Below are positions 45,021 through 53,052 of a stretch of DNA of 64,000 bases, in pieces. Each line of letters begins with the position of its first letter. Positions within the stretch are counted from its first letter, which is position 1. Origin of the DNA: an uncultured Gammaproteobacteria bacterium. GTDB taxonomy: Bacteria > Pseudomonadota > Gammaproteobacteria > UBA6429 > Thiohalophilaceae. The notes beneath the pieces are model-generated. The model ran no database searches and had not been told where the DNA came from. It saw only the letters and a program-made list of their open reading frames with translations. The DNA lies in the NCBI GenBank assembly GCA_913064945.1, contig CAJYAN010000005.1:124001-188000 (forward strand), in the 5' to 3' direction. The position numbers were made by a program, and so were the translations under genes.

Positions 45021-46370
45021 TCAGGTGCTCAAGGTCGTCACCATTGAGTCGAGGATAGCGCTGCCCTGTACGACCTGATCGATCGCCTCATAGACTTCAC
45101 CCTCGTCGAGCCCGAGTTGCTCAAACAGCCGCAGCGGGACCTCTTCACTGTCGGCATCCGACATGCCATGAGTTTTCAGGAGGCGATCCACCAGGCTAAT
45201 TAATTGCACGTAGTGTTCCGCCGCCCCGGTATAATTCAGATTATGGTGCTGTGCGGTGACGGTGGATAATTCCTCTGGCAGGCCCCAATACGTTATCAAC
45301 CAATCGCCTAATTGCATGTGGGTAGTACCGAATAAACGTTCTTCGATCAACCTAATGGGCTCCTGTGGATGGTCGCAGGCCATTTTATTTAGCCAGCAAA
45401 ACTCCTCTTTAAACAGAGTTGCCATCACCAGCGTGCCTATGTCGTGTAGTAGTCCTGCCAGATAAGCGATGCCGGGTTGTACCTGTTGTGATTTCGGCAT
45501 CAGGTTGGCCAGTGTATGGCTCAGGGCCGCACTATAGGTGGCATGCTGCCAGAATAATTTACAACCCAATGGGCCTTTATCGGCTTGTTTAAAACCACGA
45601 CTCAAACCGATGCCCAGTGACAGGTATAGTGTTGTTTCATACCCCAGGACACGAAAAATGGCGTCGTGAAGCGTATTGATGCTGCCGTGCAGACCGAAGA
45701 GTGGTGAATTGGCGTAGCGGGTAATTTGCGCGGCCAGAGAGAGGTCCTTTTCAATGATCGACACCAGCTGGGTAACGGTTCCCTTTGTGTCTTCCTTTAA
45801 GAGCAGTAACTGCTGGGCGGACTCAGGCAGTATTGGCAGTTTGTCGATCTCTTTGATGCGCTCCAGCAAGGAGCAGTTGCTTATTTCATCTGCCTGCCGG
45901 GAGGGCGTCGTTGCCGCTGGGCTAGGGTCTGAAAAGGTGCTGCCCAGGAGTACGGCATTATGTAATTGACTGAGTTGCTCAGAGTCCAGTGCCAGTAACT
46001 GTAACTCATTATTGCCCCGTAGATAGGTGGTGTCATGATTACTGAGGCTTTCATCAATAATAACCTCGGCGAAGGCAGAGCCTATTCCCGAGATTAGCTG
46101 TGCCAGTCGAACCTCCTGATTGGCGGGTTCCAGGCTCTCCAGGGGGCGTCGCAGGAGATGTTTGAGAGCCTCTATGTTGAGTACGTGCCCGGCTGGAAAA
46201 AGACATAAAACGATACCGGAACGGTCTTGCAGAATCTGTACCTGACCAATCTGCTCAGGAGGCACGGTCTTGAAGATCCAGTCTTCCGTAAAGGCAAGCT
46301 GGTCCGGGGTCCGGATAATCTTATAGGCCAGCCGTTTTTTATCCAGCAGCGGCTGTAGATTGAGGGTCAT
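45021..46370 (-). CDS. HDOD protein with YbaK-like N-terminal domain
   Basis: The 449-residue protein has an N-terminal domain of about 140 residues that resembles the YbaK/aminoacyl-tRNA deacylase fold (LAYKIIRTPDQLAFTE, then VLCLFPAGHVLNIEALKHLL and GIGSAFAEVIIDESL). The HDOD domain (about 170-380) follows: LPILPESAQQLLLLKEDTKG, IEKDLSLAAQITRYANSPLFGL, and LAGLLHDIGTLVM with an HD pair retained. The tail (385-449) may be a regulatory helix bundle. It is the third HDOD protein in the region and is divergent from the CNB-rhodanese gene. Confidence 0.85.
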   Translation of the reverse strand: MTLNLQPLLDKKRLAYKIIRTPDQLAFTEDWIFKTVPPEQIGQVQILQDRSGIVLCLFPAGHVLNIEALKHLLRRPLESLEPANQEVRLAQLISGIGSAFAEVIIDESLSNHDTTYLRGNNELQLLALDSEQLSQLHNAVLLGSTFSDPSPAATTPSRQADEISNCSLLERIKEIDKLPILPESAQQLLLLKEDTKGTVTQLVSIIEKDLSLAAQITRYANSPLFGLHGSINTLHDAIFRVLGYETTLYLSLGIGLSRGFKQADKGPLGCKLFWQHATYSAALSHTLANLMPKSQQVQPGIAYLAGLLHDIGTLVMATLFKEEFCWLNKMACDHPQEPIRLIEERLFGTTHMQLGDWLITYWGLPEELSTVTAQHHNLNYTGAAEHYVQLISLVDRLLKTHGMSDADSEEVPLRLFEQLGLDEGEVYEAIDQVVQGSAILDSMVTTLST

Positions 46371-46538
46371 ATCCGGAACCTTTTATTCTTATTCAGATTG
46401 GGTCTATTCCTATCCATTGATGAATCGACCATTGCGAGAAAAACTTTAGGCCTTAACTCTGCTGTCGAATGAGATAGGGTTCACATTAACGGTGACTGTG
46501 AGTGGAAACCGATCGGGACTTATTGGCATTATCGGATT

Positions 46539-47780
46539 ATGAGCAAAAAGACACAGGTCAGCGTTGACCGCCTGAAACAATTCGAACCCATTTCCGCCTT
46601 ATCTGATGCCCGTCTGGAAGAGCTGGTAAGCCTCTCTTATGTTGATCGTGTGGGCCTCGGCGTCAGTCTGTTCCGTGAAGGCGATGTGGACAATCAGACG
46701 GTCTATCTACTGGATGGTGACGTTCATATGACCTCATCGGATGGGCGTATCGATAAGGTGGTCAGCAGTAAGTCACAGGAGGCCCGTTTTGCCCTTGATG
46801 ACAGCCAGCCGCGTCAGGTATCGGCGACGGCCATGAGCCTGACCGAGATTGTGCGTATTGACAATAGTGTGCTCGATTACATGATGATGTGGGATCAAAT
46901 GGCCATGTCAGAGGAACCTGAGACTCAAGCAGCCGTCGAAGCGGAGGCGGTCATTTCCACGACCATTAAGACGGCGATGGTAGCAGAGGATGACGAGGAC
47001 GAGGACGAGGATGAAGCTAGTGAGAATACCGAAGCGATTGCGGTGGCCAGGTCCAGGCACGCCGGGACGCGCCCTGAAACCGAAGTCATCGATGCTGGTG
47101 CGAAGGCCAACGTCTCCGCCGTCATAGAAGAAAAAGAACCGGAGGACCGGAGCTGGATCCGCAAAATGCGCCATATTATGGCCTTCAAGAATATGCCACC
47201 TGCCAATATCAAGTTATTACTGGAGCGCATGGAGAGCCTGCCGGTAAAACGCGGTGAGGTCGTCATCGAACAGGGGAGTGAAGGTGATTACTACTATGTG
47301 TTGACGGATGGACAGGCCAGAGTGACTCGGACAGTCGAGCTGGCCGAGCTCCAGCCGGGTGCCAGTTTTGGTGAGGAGGCGCTTGTCTCCGGCGGGGCGC
47401 GTAATGCCTCCATTACCATGACAAGTGACGGAATTGTCATGCGTCTGTCAAAGGGGGATTTTAACGAGCTGTTAAAAGAGCCCTTACTCAATCGCGTCTC
47501 TCCCGATGAGGCACGTGTGCGTGTCGCTAAGGGTGCCAAGTGGCTGGATGTACGTCATGCCAAAGAATTTTCCTATAGCCACCTGCCCAGGGCCATTAAT
47601 ATTCCGCTGCATGAACTTCGAATGCGTATTAGTGAGCTGGACAAGAACAATCATTACATCTGCTATTGTGGAACCGGACGCCGGAGTTCCGCTGCGGCCT
47701 TTTTATTGATCCAGCAGGGTTATGAGGTCAGCGTTCTCAACGGCGGCGTCCAGGTCATTCCGCAGGATTTGCAGCGATAG
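46539..47780 (+). CDS. Cyclic-nucleotide-binding domain and rhodanese fusion protein
   Basis: The 413-residue protein has a degenerate first CNB domain (about 15-110), an acidic linker of Asp/Glu residues (about 147-165), a second CNB domain (about 215-315; GEVVIEQGSEGDYYYVLTDG, GASFGEEALVSGGARNASI) and a rhodanese domain (320-410). The active-site cysteine of the rhodanese is Cys377 in CGTGRRSS. It should link nucleotide sensing to sulfur transfer or phosphatase-like chemistry; the exact role is unknown. It is divergent from the HDOD gene. Confidence 0.9.
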   Translation: MSKKTQVSVDRLKQFEPISALSDARLEELVSLSYVDRVGLGVSLFREGDVDNQTVYLLDGDVHMTSSDGRIDKVVSSKSQEARFALDDSQPRQVSATAMSLTEIVRIDNSVLDYMMMWDQMAMSEEPETQAAVEAEAVISTTIKTAMVAEDDEDEDEDEASENTEAIAVARSRHAGTRPETEVIDAGAKANVSAVIEEKEPEDRSWIRKMRHIMAFKNMPPANIKLLLERMESLPVKRGEVVIEQGSEGDYYYVLTDGQARVTRTVELAELQPGASFGEEALVSGGARNASITMTSDGIVMRLSKGDFNELLKEPLLNRVSPDEARVRVAKGAKWLDVRHAKEFSYSHLPRAINIPLHELRMRISELDKNNHYICYCGTGRRSSAAAFLLIQQGYEVSVLNGGVQVIPQDLQR

Positions 47781-47846
47781 GGAAAAGGGAAGAGTTTCGA
47801 GTAACCAGCTTACGAGGGTTCTGTCCCTCGCTACTTGATACAGTTT

Positions 47847-48194
47847 CTAACCCGGCGGCCAATGCAGTGGCCGGCCCGCCAGAAAGTGCAAGTGCAGATG
47901 AAACACACTCTGGCCGGCGTCACGATTACAGTTCATGACGACACGATAGCCGTTTTAAGACACACCGAGTTGCTGGGCAATATTTTTTGCCGCCAGAAAC
48001 AGATTCCCTAGTAAGGTGGTGTCTTCGACATCAATATCATTAATGGTGGCGATATGCCGGCGCGGAATAATTAATATGTGATGCGGTGCCTGGGGATGGA
48101 GGTCGTTAAAGGCGACGACATGCCCATCTTCATAAACGATGTCGCTGTCGATTTCTTTATCGGCGATTTTGCAAAAGAGGCAGTTACTTTTCAT
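47847..48194 (-). pseudogene. hinT: HIT-family protein HinT with an internal stop codon
   Basis: The frame from 48194 encodes a typical HinT N-terminus (CLFCKIADKEIDSDIVYED, then PQAPHHILIIPRRHI) and ends at a TAA at 47955-47957. The same frame then continues for 35 more codons: [16 protein letters not shown], the histidine triad HLHLH, and [11 protein letters not shown] before a TAG at 47847. HinT normally reads GVxE-NGYRVV, so GAA has become TAA. The catalytic triad lies after the stop, so the truncated 79-residue product would be inactive. It is either a recent nonsense mutation or a sequence error. The N-terminus and start are otherwise intact. Confidence 0.9.
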
Positions 48195-48379
48195 TATCGT
48201 CCTGATTGACTTGTTTGAGCGGTTTGATGTTCGTTATGTGTAACCGGATGATAGGAGATGTTTTTCAAACAGTAAATAAAAGTCAGCATATCGCCTGTAC
48301 GGCAATTTAGCAGCTTATCGGCGTATTCTGTGACGCATGAAAAACAGCCGCCACCTATTCGTAGATCTGGCCGGTTACG

Positions 48380-49420
48380 CTAAGGACTCGGATTGGAAAT
48401 CTCGGCATGAATTGACTCGATCCCATCGAGGACCTCATTACTCAATCGTACTTCTTCACTGGCGATATTCATTTTCAATTGTTCCATGTTGGTCGCGCCA
48501 ATAATGGTGCTGGTCAAAAATGGCCGGCTGTTGACATAGGCCAGTGCCATTTGCGCCGGGTCCAGGCCATTGGCCTTGGCAAGCAGGACATATTGTTCGG
48601 TGGCGCGGATGGAGGATTCACTGCTATAGCGTGCATAGTCTGGCCACAGCGTTAGACGGGCCCCGGTCGGCAGTTGTCCATTGATGTATTTACCGGATAA
48701 TACGCCAAACCCGAGTGGCGAGTAGGCTAACAGGCCGCAGTGTTCTTGCCAGGAGGCTTCTGCCAGGCCGATCTCGTAACTGCGATTTAACAGGTTATAA
48801 GGATTTTGCACGCTAACCACGCGGGGTAATTTGAGTCGTTCCGAGGCATTGATAAATTGCATCAGGCCCCAGGCGGTTTCATTGGATAAACCAATGTGTC
48901 GAATCTTACCTGCCTGAATCTGTTTTTCTAATGCCTGCAGGGTTTCTGCAAAGTCGGTGAAGGCCTCAGTGTTCGCTGTATAACCGAGCTTACCGAAAAA
49001 ATTGGTCTGGCGTTCAGGCCAGTGTAACTGGTACAGGTCAATATAATCGGTTTGCAGACGTTTGAGACTGGCATTGACAGCCCTCTCAATATAGTCAGCA
49101 TTATATTTTGTCTTGCCGCCACGAATATGCGGTATCCAGCCTTCGCCCGGACCGGCAATTTTGGAGGCCAGGATAATCTCATTGCGTTTACCGGTTTTCT
49201 TAAGCCAGTTACCGATAATAGTTTCGGTACTGCCGTAGGTGGCGGCATTGGGAGGGATGGAATATAACTCGGCGGTATCAAAAAAATTAACCCCCTGACG
49301 GATGGCGTAGTCCATTTGTGCAAAGGCTTCTTCCTGGGAATTTTGCTGTCCCCAGGTCATGCTTCCAAGACAAATGACACTGACTTCAATATTGGTAGAA
49401 CCGAGGCGTCGATATTCCAT
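48380..49420 (-). CDS. Aldo/keto reductase, Tas-like
   Basis: The 346-residue protein is a complete aldo/keto reductase: MEYRRLGSTNIEVSVICLGSMTWG, the catalytic Asp-Tyr pair in FFDTAELYS (around 47-55), LASKIAG with the active-site lysine, and LYQLHWPERQTNFFGKLGY. That last segment, typical of Tas proteins (NADP(H)-dependent), carries the active-site histidine. It reduces a carbonyl substrate that cannot be named. The gene is downstream of the FIST gene, 24 bases apart, in the same direction. Confidence 0.92.
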   Translation of the reverse strand: MEYRRLGSTNIEVSVICLGSMTWGQQNSQEEAFAQMDYAIRQGVNFFDTAELYSIPPNAATYGSTETIIGNWLKKTGKRNEIILASKIAGPGEGWIPHIRGGKTKYNADYIERAVNASLKRLQTDYIDLYQLHWPERQTNFFGKLGYTANTEAFTDFAETLQALEKQIQAGKIRHIGLSNETAWGLMQFINASERLKLPRVVSVQNPYNLLNRSYEIGLAEASWQEHCGLLAYSPLGFGVLSGKYINGQLPTGARLTLWPDYARYSSESSIRATEQYVLLAKANGLDPAQMALAYVNSRPFLTSTIIGATNMEQLKMNIASEEVRLSNEVLDGIESIHAEISNPSP

Positions 49421-49444
49421 AGTTTTTGTTTTCCGTAAATGTTT

Positions 49445-50539
49445 TTAATAAAAAAGGCTAAGCACGCCAGTATAACCATACAGCCGTTGGCCGGCGATTT
49501 CACCATTGGCATAAAAGCCCACCAGGGGGATATCCCCGAGCAGTTCTGCAATCAGTTTCATTTCCTGTGACTGGTCGCCGAACAGGTTTCTGCCTCGACC
49601 CAGACAGGAAAAATACAGGCCGCCCCTGGCAGGTGCCGGTAGACGTCGTTGTATATTGGTGAGCATTCGCCTGAGATCCTCTATCGCCGTTTGGCCATCT
49701 CGGCGACAAAACATCATTCGTTGCCCATGTTGCAGGTATTCACCAATACCGATGTACTGCTGTTGTAGATCAATGCCAATGAGATTGCGTACCAGATAAT
49801 CCTCCGTATCGCTTTGCGCCACCGGGAAGCCGGCAAAGATATAACCGCCTATTCGATTCAGGTCACGGGACAGGACTTCACCAATATCTTGTTTCATGAC
49901 TTCCAGCGCCGGGCGATGGTCGAGCGCCTGCACCAGGTGACCTTCACAGTCAGTAATCGTATGGGCTGGGCCGATGGGGGAACAGCCCTGGCTTAAGCCG
50001 CTGACGACCTTTAGGGAAGGTTTGAATGCCACTCCACTGAGTCGTCCCTCGGTAATATTATCTGCCAGCTGGTAATAATATTGGCTGGCAGATGTCAGGC
50101 CACCAACGAGGTAACCATTCCCCATGTGTTCAGGTAACTGCTCGATCAAACGGGGTAGCTGGCCATTGCGTGGATCACCGTGAATGACACCAAAACGCAG
50201 GCCGTCGAGTACGGGGGCATCAATCAGGTCCTGTGTGTCCGTGAAGACATCAAACTGATCTTCGGCAAAGTCAGTGACCATTACGGCGACGGCTGGCTCG
50301 TCATAAAATTCATGGCCAGTACAACAAATGCCGAGCCCGATACTACCGACCCAGTGCGGAATACCGGTATGCAGGCGCAGGCCATCGACAATCGCCTTCA
50401 GGTGCGTGGCGTTGACATCGGTCGCATAAATAAAGGCCAGTGCGGCGTCTTGCTGTCTTCCAAGCCCTTTGCATAGTTCGTCGATAATGTCCTGCGGATG
50501 TCGGGCACGACTGTAGACCAGGGGAAACGTTGGCGGCAT
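49445..50539 (-). CDS. FIST domain protein
   Basis: The 364-residue protein has the FIST N and C domains (about 30-215 and 225-340): AALAFIYATDVNATHLKAIVDGL, LVGGLTSASQYYYQLADN near the domain junction, then SGVAFKPSLKVVSGLSQGCSPIGPAHTITDCEGH in the middle, and GLYFSCLGRGRNLFGDQSQEMKLI late. FIST domains are thought to be small-molecule sensors, often with signalling output domains; here it stands alone. It is upstream of the tas-like gene in the same direction. Confidence 0.9.
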   Translation of the reverse strand: MPPTFPLVYSRARHPQDIIDELCKGLGRQQDAALAFIYATDVNATHLKAIVDGLRLHTGIPHWVGSIGLGICCTGHEFYDEPAVAVMVTDFAEDQFDVFTDTQDLIDAPVLDGLRFGVIHGDPRNGQLPRLIEQLPEHMGNGYLVGGLTSASQYYYQLADNITEGRLSGVAFKPSLKVVSGLSQGCSPIGPAHTITDCEGHLVQALDHRPALEVMKQDIGEVLSRDLNRIGGYIFAGFPVAQSDTEDYLVRNLIGIDLQQQYIGIGEYLQHGQRMMFCRRDGQTAIEDLRRMLTNIQRRLPAPARGGLYFSCLGRGRNLFGDQSQEMKLIAELLGDIPLVGFYANGEIAGQRLYGYTGVLSLFY

Positions 50540-50600
50540 AAGATTCTCCTTCGTCTTAATGCTAACATGTCAATGTCGAAGGGCTACATTTCAGTAGCAT

Positions 50601-50624
50601 AAAAAAAGCCGGACATTGTCCGGC
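50601..50624 (-). terminator. Rho-independent terminator after prk
   Basis: On the minus strand GCCGGACA and TGTCCGGC form a stem followed by seven Ts (the A-run 50601-50607 on the plus strand). It lies 25 bases after the prk stop codon, so prk is transcribed separately from the FIST gene. Confidence 0.85.
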
Positions 50625-50648
50625 TCTTTCAACTGGCGGAAAAAAAAT

Positions 50649-51542
50649 CTAACCGCGCTTTTGTTCCAGCAGGAGTTCGATCTTGGGTCCCAGGATCAGC
50701 TCCATAGCAAAGCCCATTTTACCACCAGGGACGACCAGGGTATTCGGGCGTGACATAAAGGAATCACTGATCATATTCAGCAGATGTGGGAAATCGACCT
50801 CAAATTTCTTTGGATCGCGAAAGCGAATGACAATAAAGCTTTCATCCGGTGTGGGGATGTCGCGGGCGATGAAGGGATTTGAGGTGTCTACTGTAGAGAC
50901 GCGCTGGAAATTCACATCGGTCCGTGAAAACTGTGGCGTGATGTAATGTACATAGTCAGGCATACGGCGCAAAATGGTATCGACAATCACGTCAGCCGAA
51001 TAACCGCGTTCGGCGGCATCACGGTGGATTTTCTGGATCCACTCCAGGTTGACGATCGGCACGACACCAACACCCAGGTCGACATGTTGCGCGACGTCAG
51101 CGTTGTCGGTCTTGACCAGGCCATGCAGGCCTTCGTAAAACAACAGGTCCGTCGTTTCGTTAATATCTTCCCATGGCGTAAATTGACCCGGCGTCAGTTC
51201 TGTACTGAGACGGGCATTGTGTTCGGCGGCCTCTTCATCGCTGTGCAGGTAATAACGACGCTGGCATTTGCCTGTCGCTGCATAGCTCTTAAAGGTGTCT
51301 TCCAGCTTACCAAACAGGTTGGCATTTTCACCGAAATGGCTGAAGTGCTTATTGCCCTGTGACTCTTCTGCCGTCATCTGGACCTTCATGGAGGCGCGGT
51401 CATAGCTATGGTAGCTATCACCTTCGATAATCAGCGGGTTAATTTTTTCACGATAGAAAATGTGCTCAAAGGCCCGCTTTACTGTCGTGGTCCCGGCCCC
51501 TGATGAGCCCGTTACCGCGATCACTGGATGTTTCGCAGACAT
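50649..51542 (-). CDS. prk: Phosphoribulokinase, class I
   Basis: Phosphoribulokinase makes ribulose-1,5-bisphosphate from ribulose-5-phosphate and ATP, the step before Rubisco in the Calvin cycle. The 297-residue protein has the P-loop AVTGSSGAGTTTVKRAF (about 9-25), EGDSYHSYDR, HFSHFGENANLF, and the catalytic stretch LLFYEGLHGL with the conserved Asp/Glu pair. Length and sequence are those of the bacterial class I enzyme (about 290 residues), usually activated by NADH and inhibited by AMP. GGAGT lies just before the ATG. No Rubisco gene is nearby. Confidence 0.96.
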   Translation of the reverse strand: MSAKHPVIAVTGSSGAGTTTVKRAFEHIFYREKINPLIIEGDSYHSYDRASMKVQMTAEESQGNKHFSHFGENANLFGKLEDTFKSYAATGKCQRRYYLHSDEEAAEHNARLSTELTPGQFTPWEDINETTDLLFYEGLHGLVKTDNADVAQHVDLGVGVVPIVNLEWIQKIHRDAAERGYSADVIVDTILRRMPDYVHYITPQFSRTDVNFQRVSTVDTSNPFIARDIPTPDESFIVIRFRDPKKFEVDFPHLLNMISDSFMSRPNTLVVPGGKMGFAMELILGPKIELLLEQKRG

Positions 51543-51744
51543 GGATACTCCTTAAATTTTTAGTAAGAAACTGGTTGCGCAGGGCCATGATGATTGTCAC
51601 GCGCCTTATATATCGGTCTTCCCCCACGAGCGAGCGGCATATTGTATAGAAATGATCCGCCAAAGTCTCGCCTCGAAAGCGACACTTTAACGACATTTAC
51701 AGGCGTGTTAGCGACATTAGTCGCCGCTGAGGTGAAATCGATGA

Positions 51745-53034
51745 CTAGGCTTGCTCACGGGCGATGGCACGGTAGCCAATATCTCCACGGTAAAATACCC
51801 CTTGCCAGTGAATTTTGCTGACGACCTGGTAGGCCTTTTGCCGGGCCTCGGTGACGGTCTTGCCCAGGGCAGTGGCGCAGAGGACACGACCACCAGCGGT
51901 GATGACCTGGTTATTCTGCTCTGCCGTACCGGCATGAAAGACCTTGCTGTCTGAAATTTCTGCGGCGGCCTCAAGGCCAGAGATGACATCGCCCTGTGGA
52001 TAGTCACCAGGATAGCCGGCCGCTGCCAGTACGACACCAATCGCGGCGCGCTCGTCCCACTCGGCCGAGATCGTATCGAGCTTGCCGTCCAGAGCGGTAT
52101 TACAGAGTGCCACCAGATCCGATTTCAGGCGTAGCATAATGGGCTGGGTCTCCGGGTCGCCAAAGCGGCAGTTATATTCGATGACCCTGGGGCTACCATT
52201 ATGGCTGATCATCAGACCCGCATACAGAAAGCCGGTATAGGGATTACCCTCGGCGGCCATGCCCTTGACGGTCGGCTCGATGACTTCGCGCATAATACGT
52301 TGGTGGATCGCGGCGGTGACCACGGGGGCCGGAGAGTAGGCCCCCATGCCGCCGGTGTTGGGACCGCTATCGCCCTCACCAACCCGCTTATGGTCCTGAC
52401 TGGTCGCCATCGGCAGAATATGTTCGCCATCGACCATACAAATGAAGCTGGCCTCTTCACCATCGAGAAATTCCTCAATCACGACGCGGTGACCGGCCTC
52501 ACCAAAGGCGTTGCCGGCCAGCATGTCCCTGACGGCGGCAATCGCCTCGGCCTCGTTCATGGCCACAATCACCCCCTTGCCTGCAGCGAGGCCGTCGGCC
52601 TTGATGACAATGGGTGTGCCCTGTGACTTGATATAAGCAATGGCAGGGTCGATGGCAGTGAAATTCTGGTAGGCCCCGGTAGGGATATGGTGTCGCGCCA
52701 GGAAGTCCTTGGTAAAGGCCTTGGAACCCTCCAGCTGGGCGGCGGCGGCACTGGGGCCAAAGCAGCGCAGACCGGCAGCGGTAAAACGGTCTACCACGCC
52801 GATGACCAGCGGGGCCTCGGGGCCGACAATGGTCAGGCCAATCTGATGTTCCGTCGCAAAGCGTAAAAGCGCATCAATGTCATTGGCTGCAATACGAACA
52901 TTTTCGATACCGGTCTCGTGCGCGGTACCGGCATTACCCGGGGCGACATAGACCTTGTCGACCTGGCTGGATTGCGCGGCCTTCCAGGCCAGGGCGTGCT
53001 CGCGGCCACCGCCGCCAATGACTAATACGTTCAT
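51745..53034 (-). CDS. purD: Phosphoribosylamine-glycine ligase PurD
   Basis: PurD joins glycine to phosphoribosylamine in purine synthesis. The 429-residue protein begins [22 protein letters not shown] and has [14 protein letters not shown], the ATP-grasp stretch [24 protein letters not shown] (about 138-161), [34 protein letters not shown] and [11 protein letters not shown] (about 292-302). All key residues are present and the length is normal. It is followed by a 200-bp gap before prk and preceded by the LTA-synthase-like gene after 18 bases. Confidence 0.97.
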   Translation of the reverse strand: MNVLVIGGGGREHALAWKAAQSSQVDKVYVAPGNAGTAHETGIENVRIAANDIDALLRFATEHQIGLTIVGPEAPLVIGVVDRFTAAGLRCFGPSAAAAQLEGSKAFTKDFLARHHIPTGAYQNFTAIDPAIAYIKSQGTPIVIKADGLAAGKGVIVAMNEAEAIAAVRDMLAGNAFGEAGHRVVIEEFLDGEEASFICMVDGEHILPMATSQDHKRVGEGDSGPNTGGMGAYSPAPVVTAAIHQRIMREVIEPTVKGMAAEGNPYTGFLYAGLMISHNGSPRVIEYNCRFGDPETQPIMLRLKSDLVALCNTALDGKLDTISAEWDERAAIGVVLAAAGYPGDYPQGDVISGLEAAAEISDSKVFHAGTAEQNNQVITAGGRVLCATALGKTVTEARQKAYQVVSKIHWQGVFYRGDIGYRAIAREQA

Positions 53035-53052
53035 GAAATACCTTGAAGCCTG

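Noticed and set aside
47955-47957. Stop codon in hinT as a recoding site (selenocysteine or programmed readthrough)
   Set aside because: The codon is TAA, not TGA, the usual residue is glutamate, and no recoding element is seen. A simple nonsense mutation or read error is more likely.
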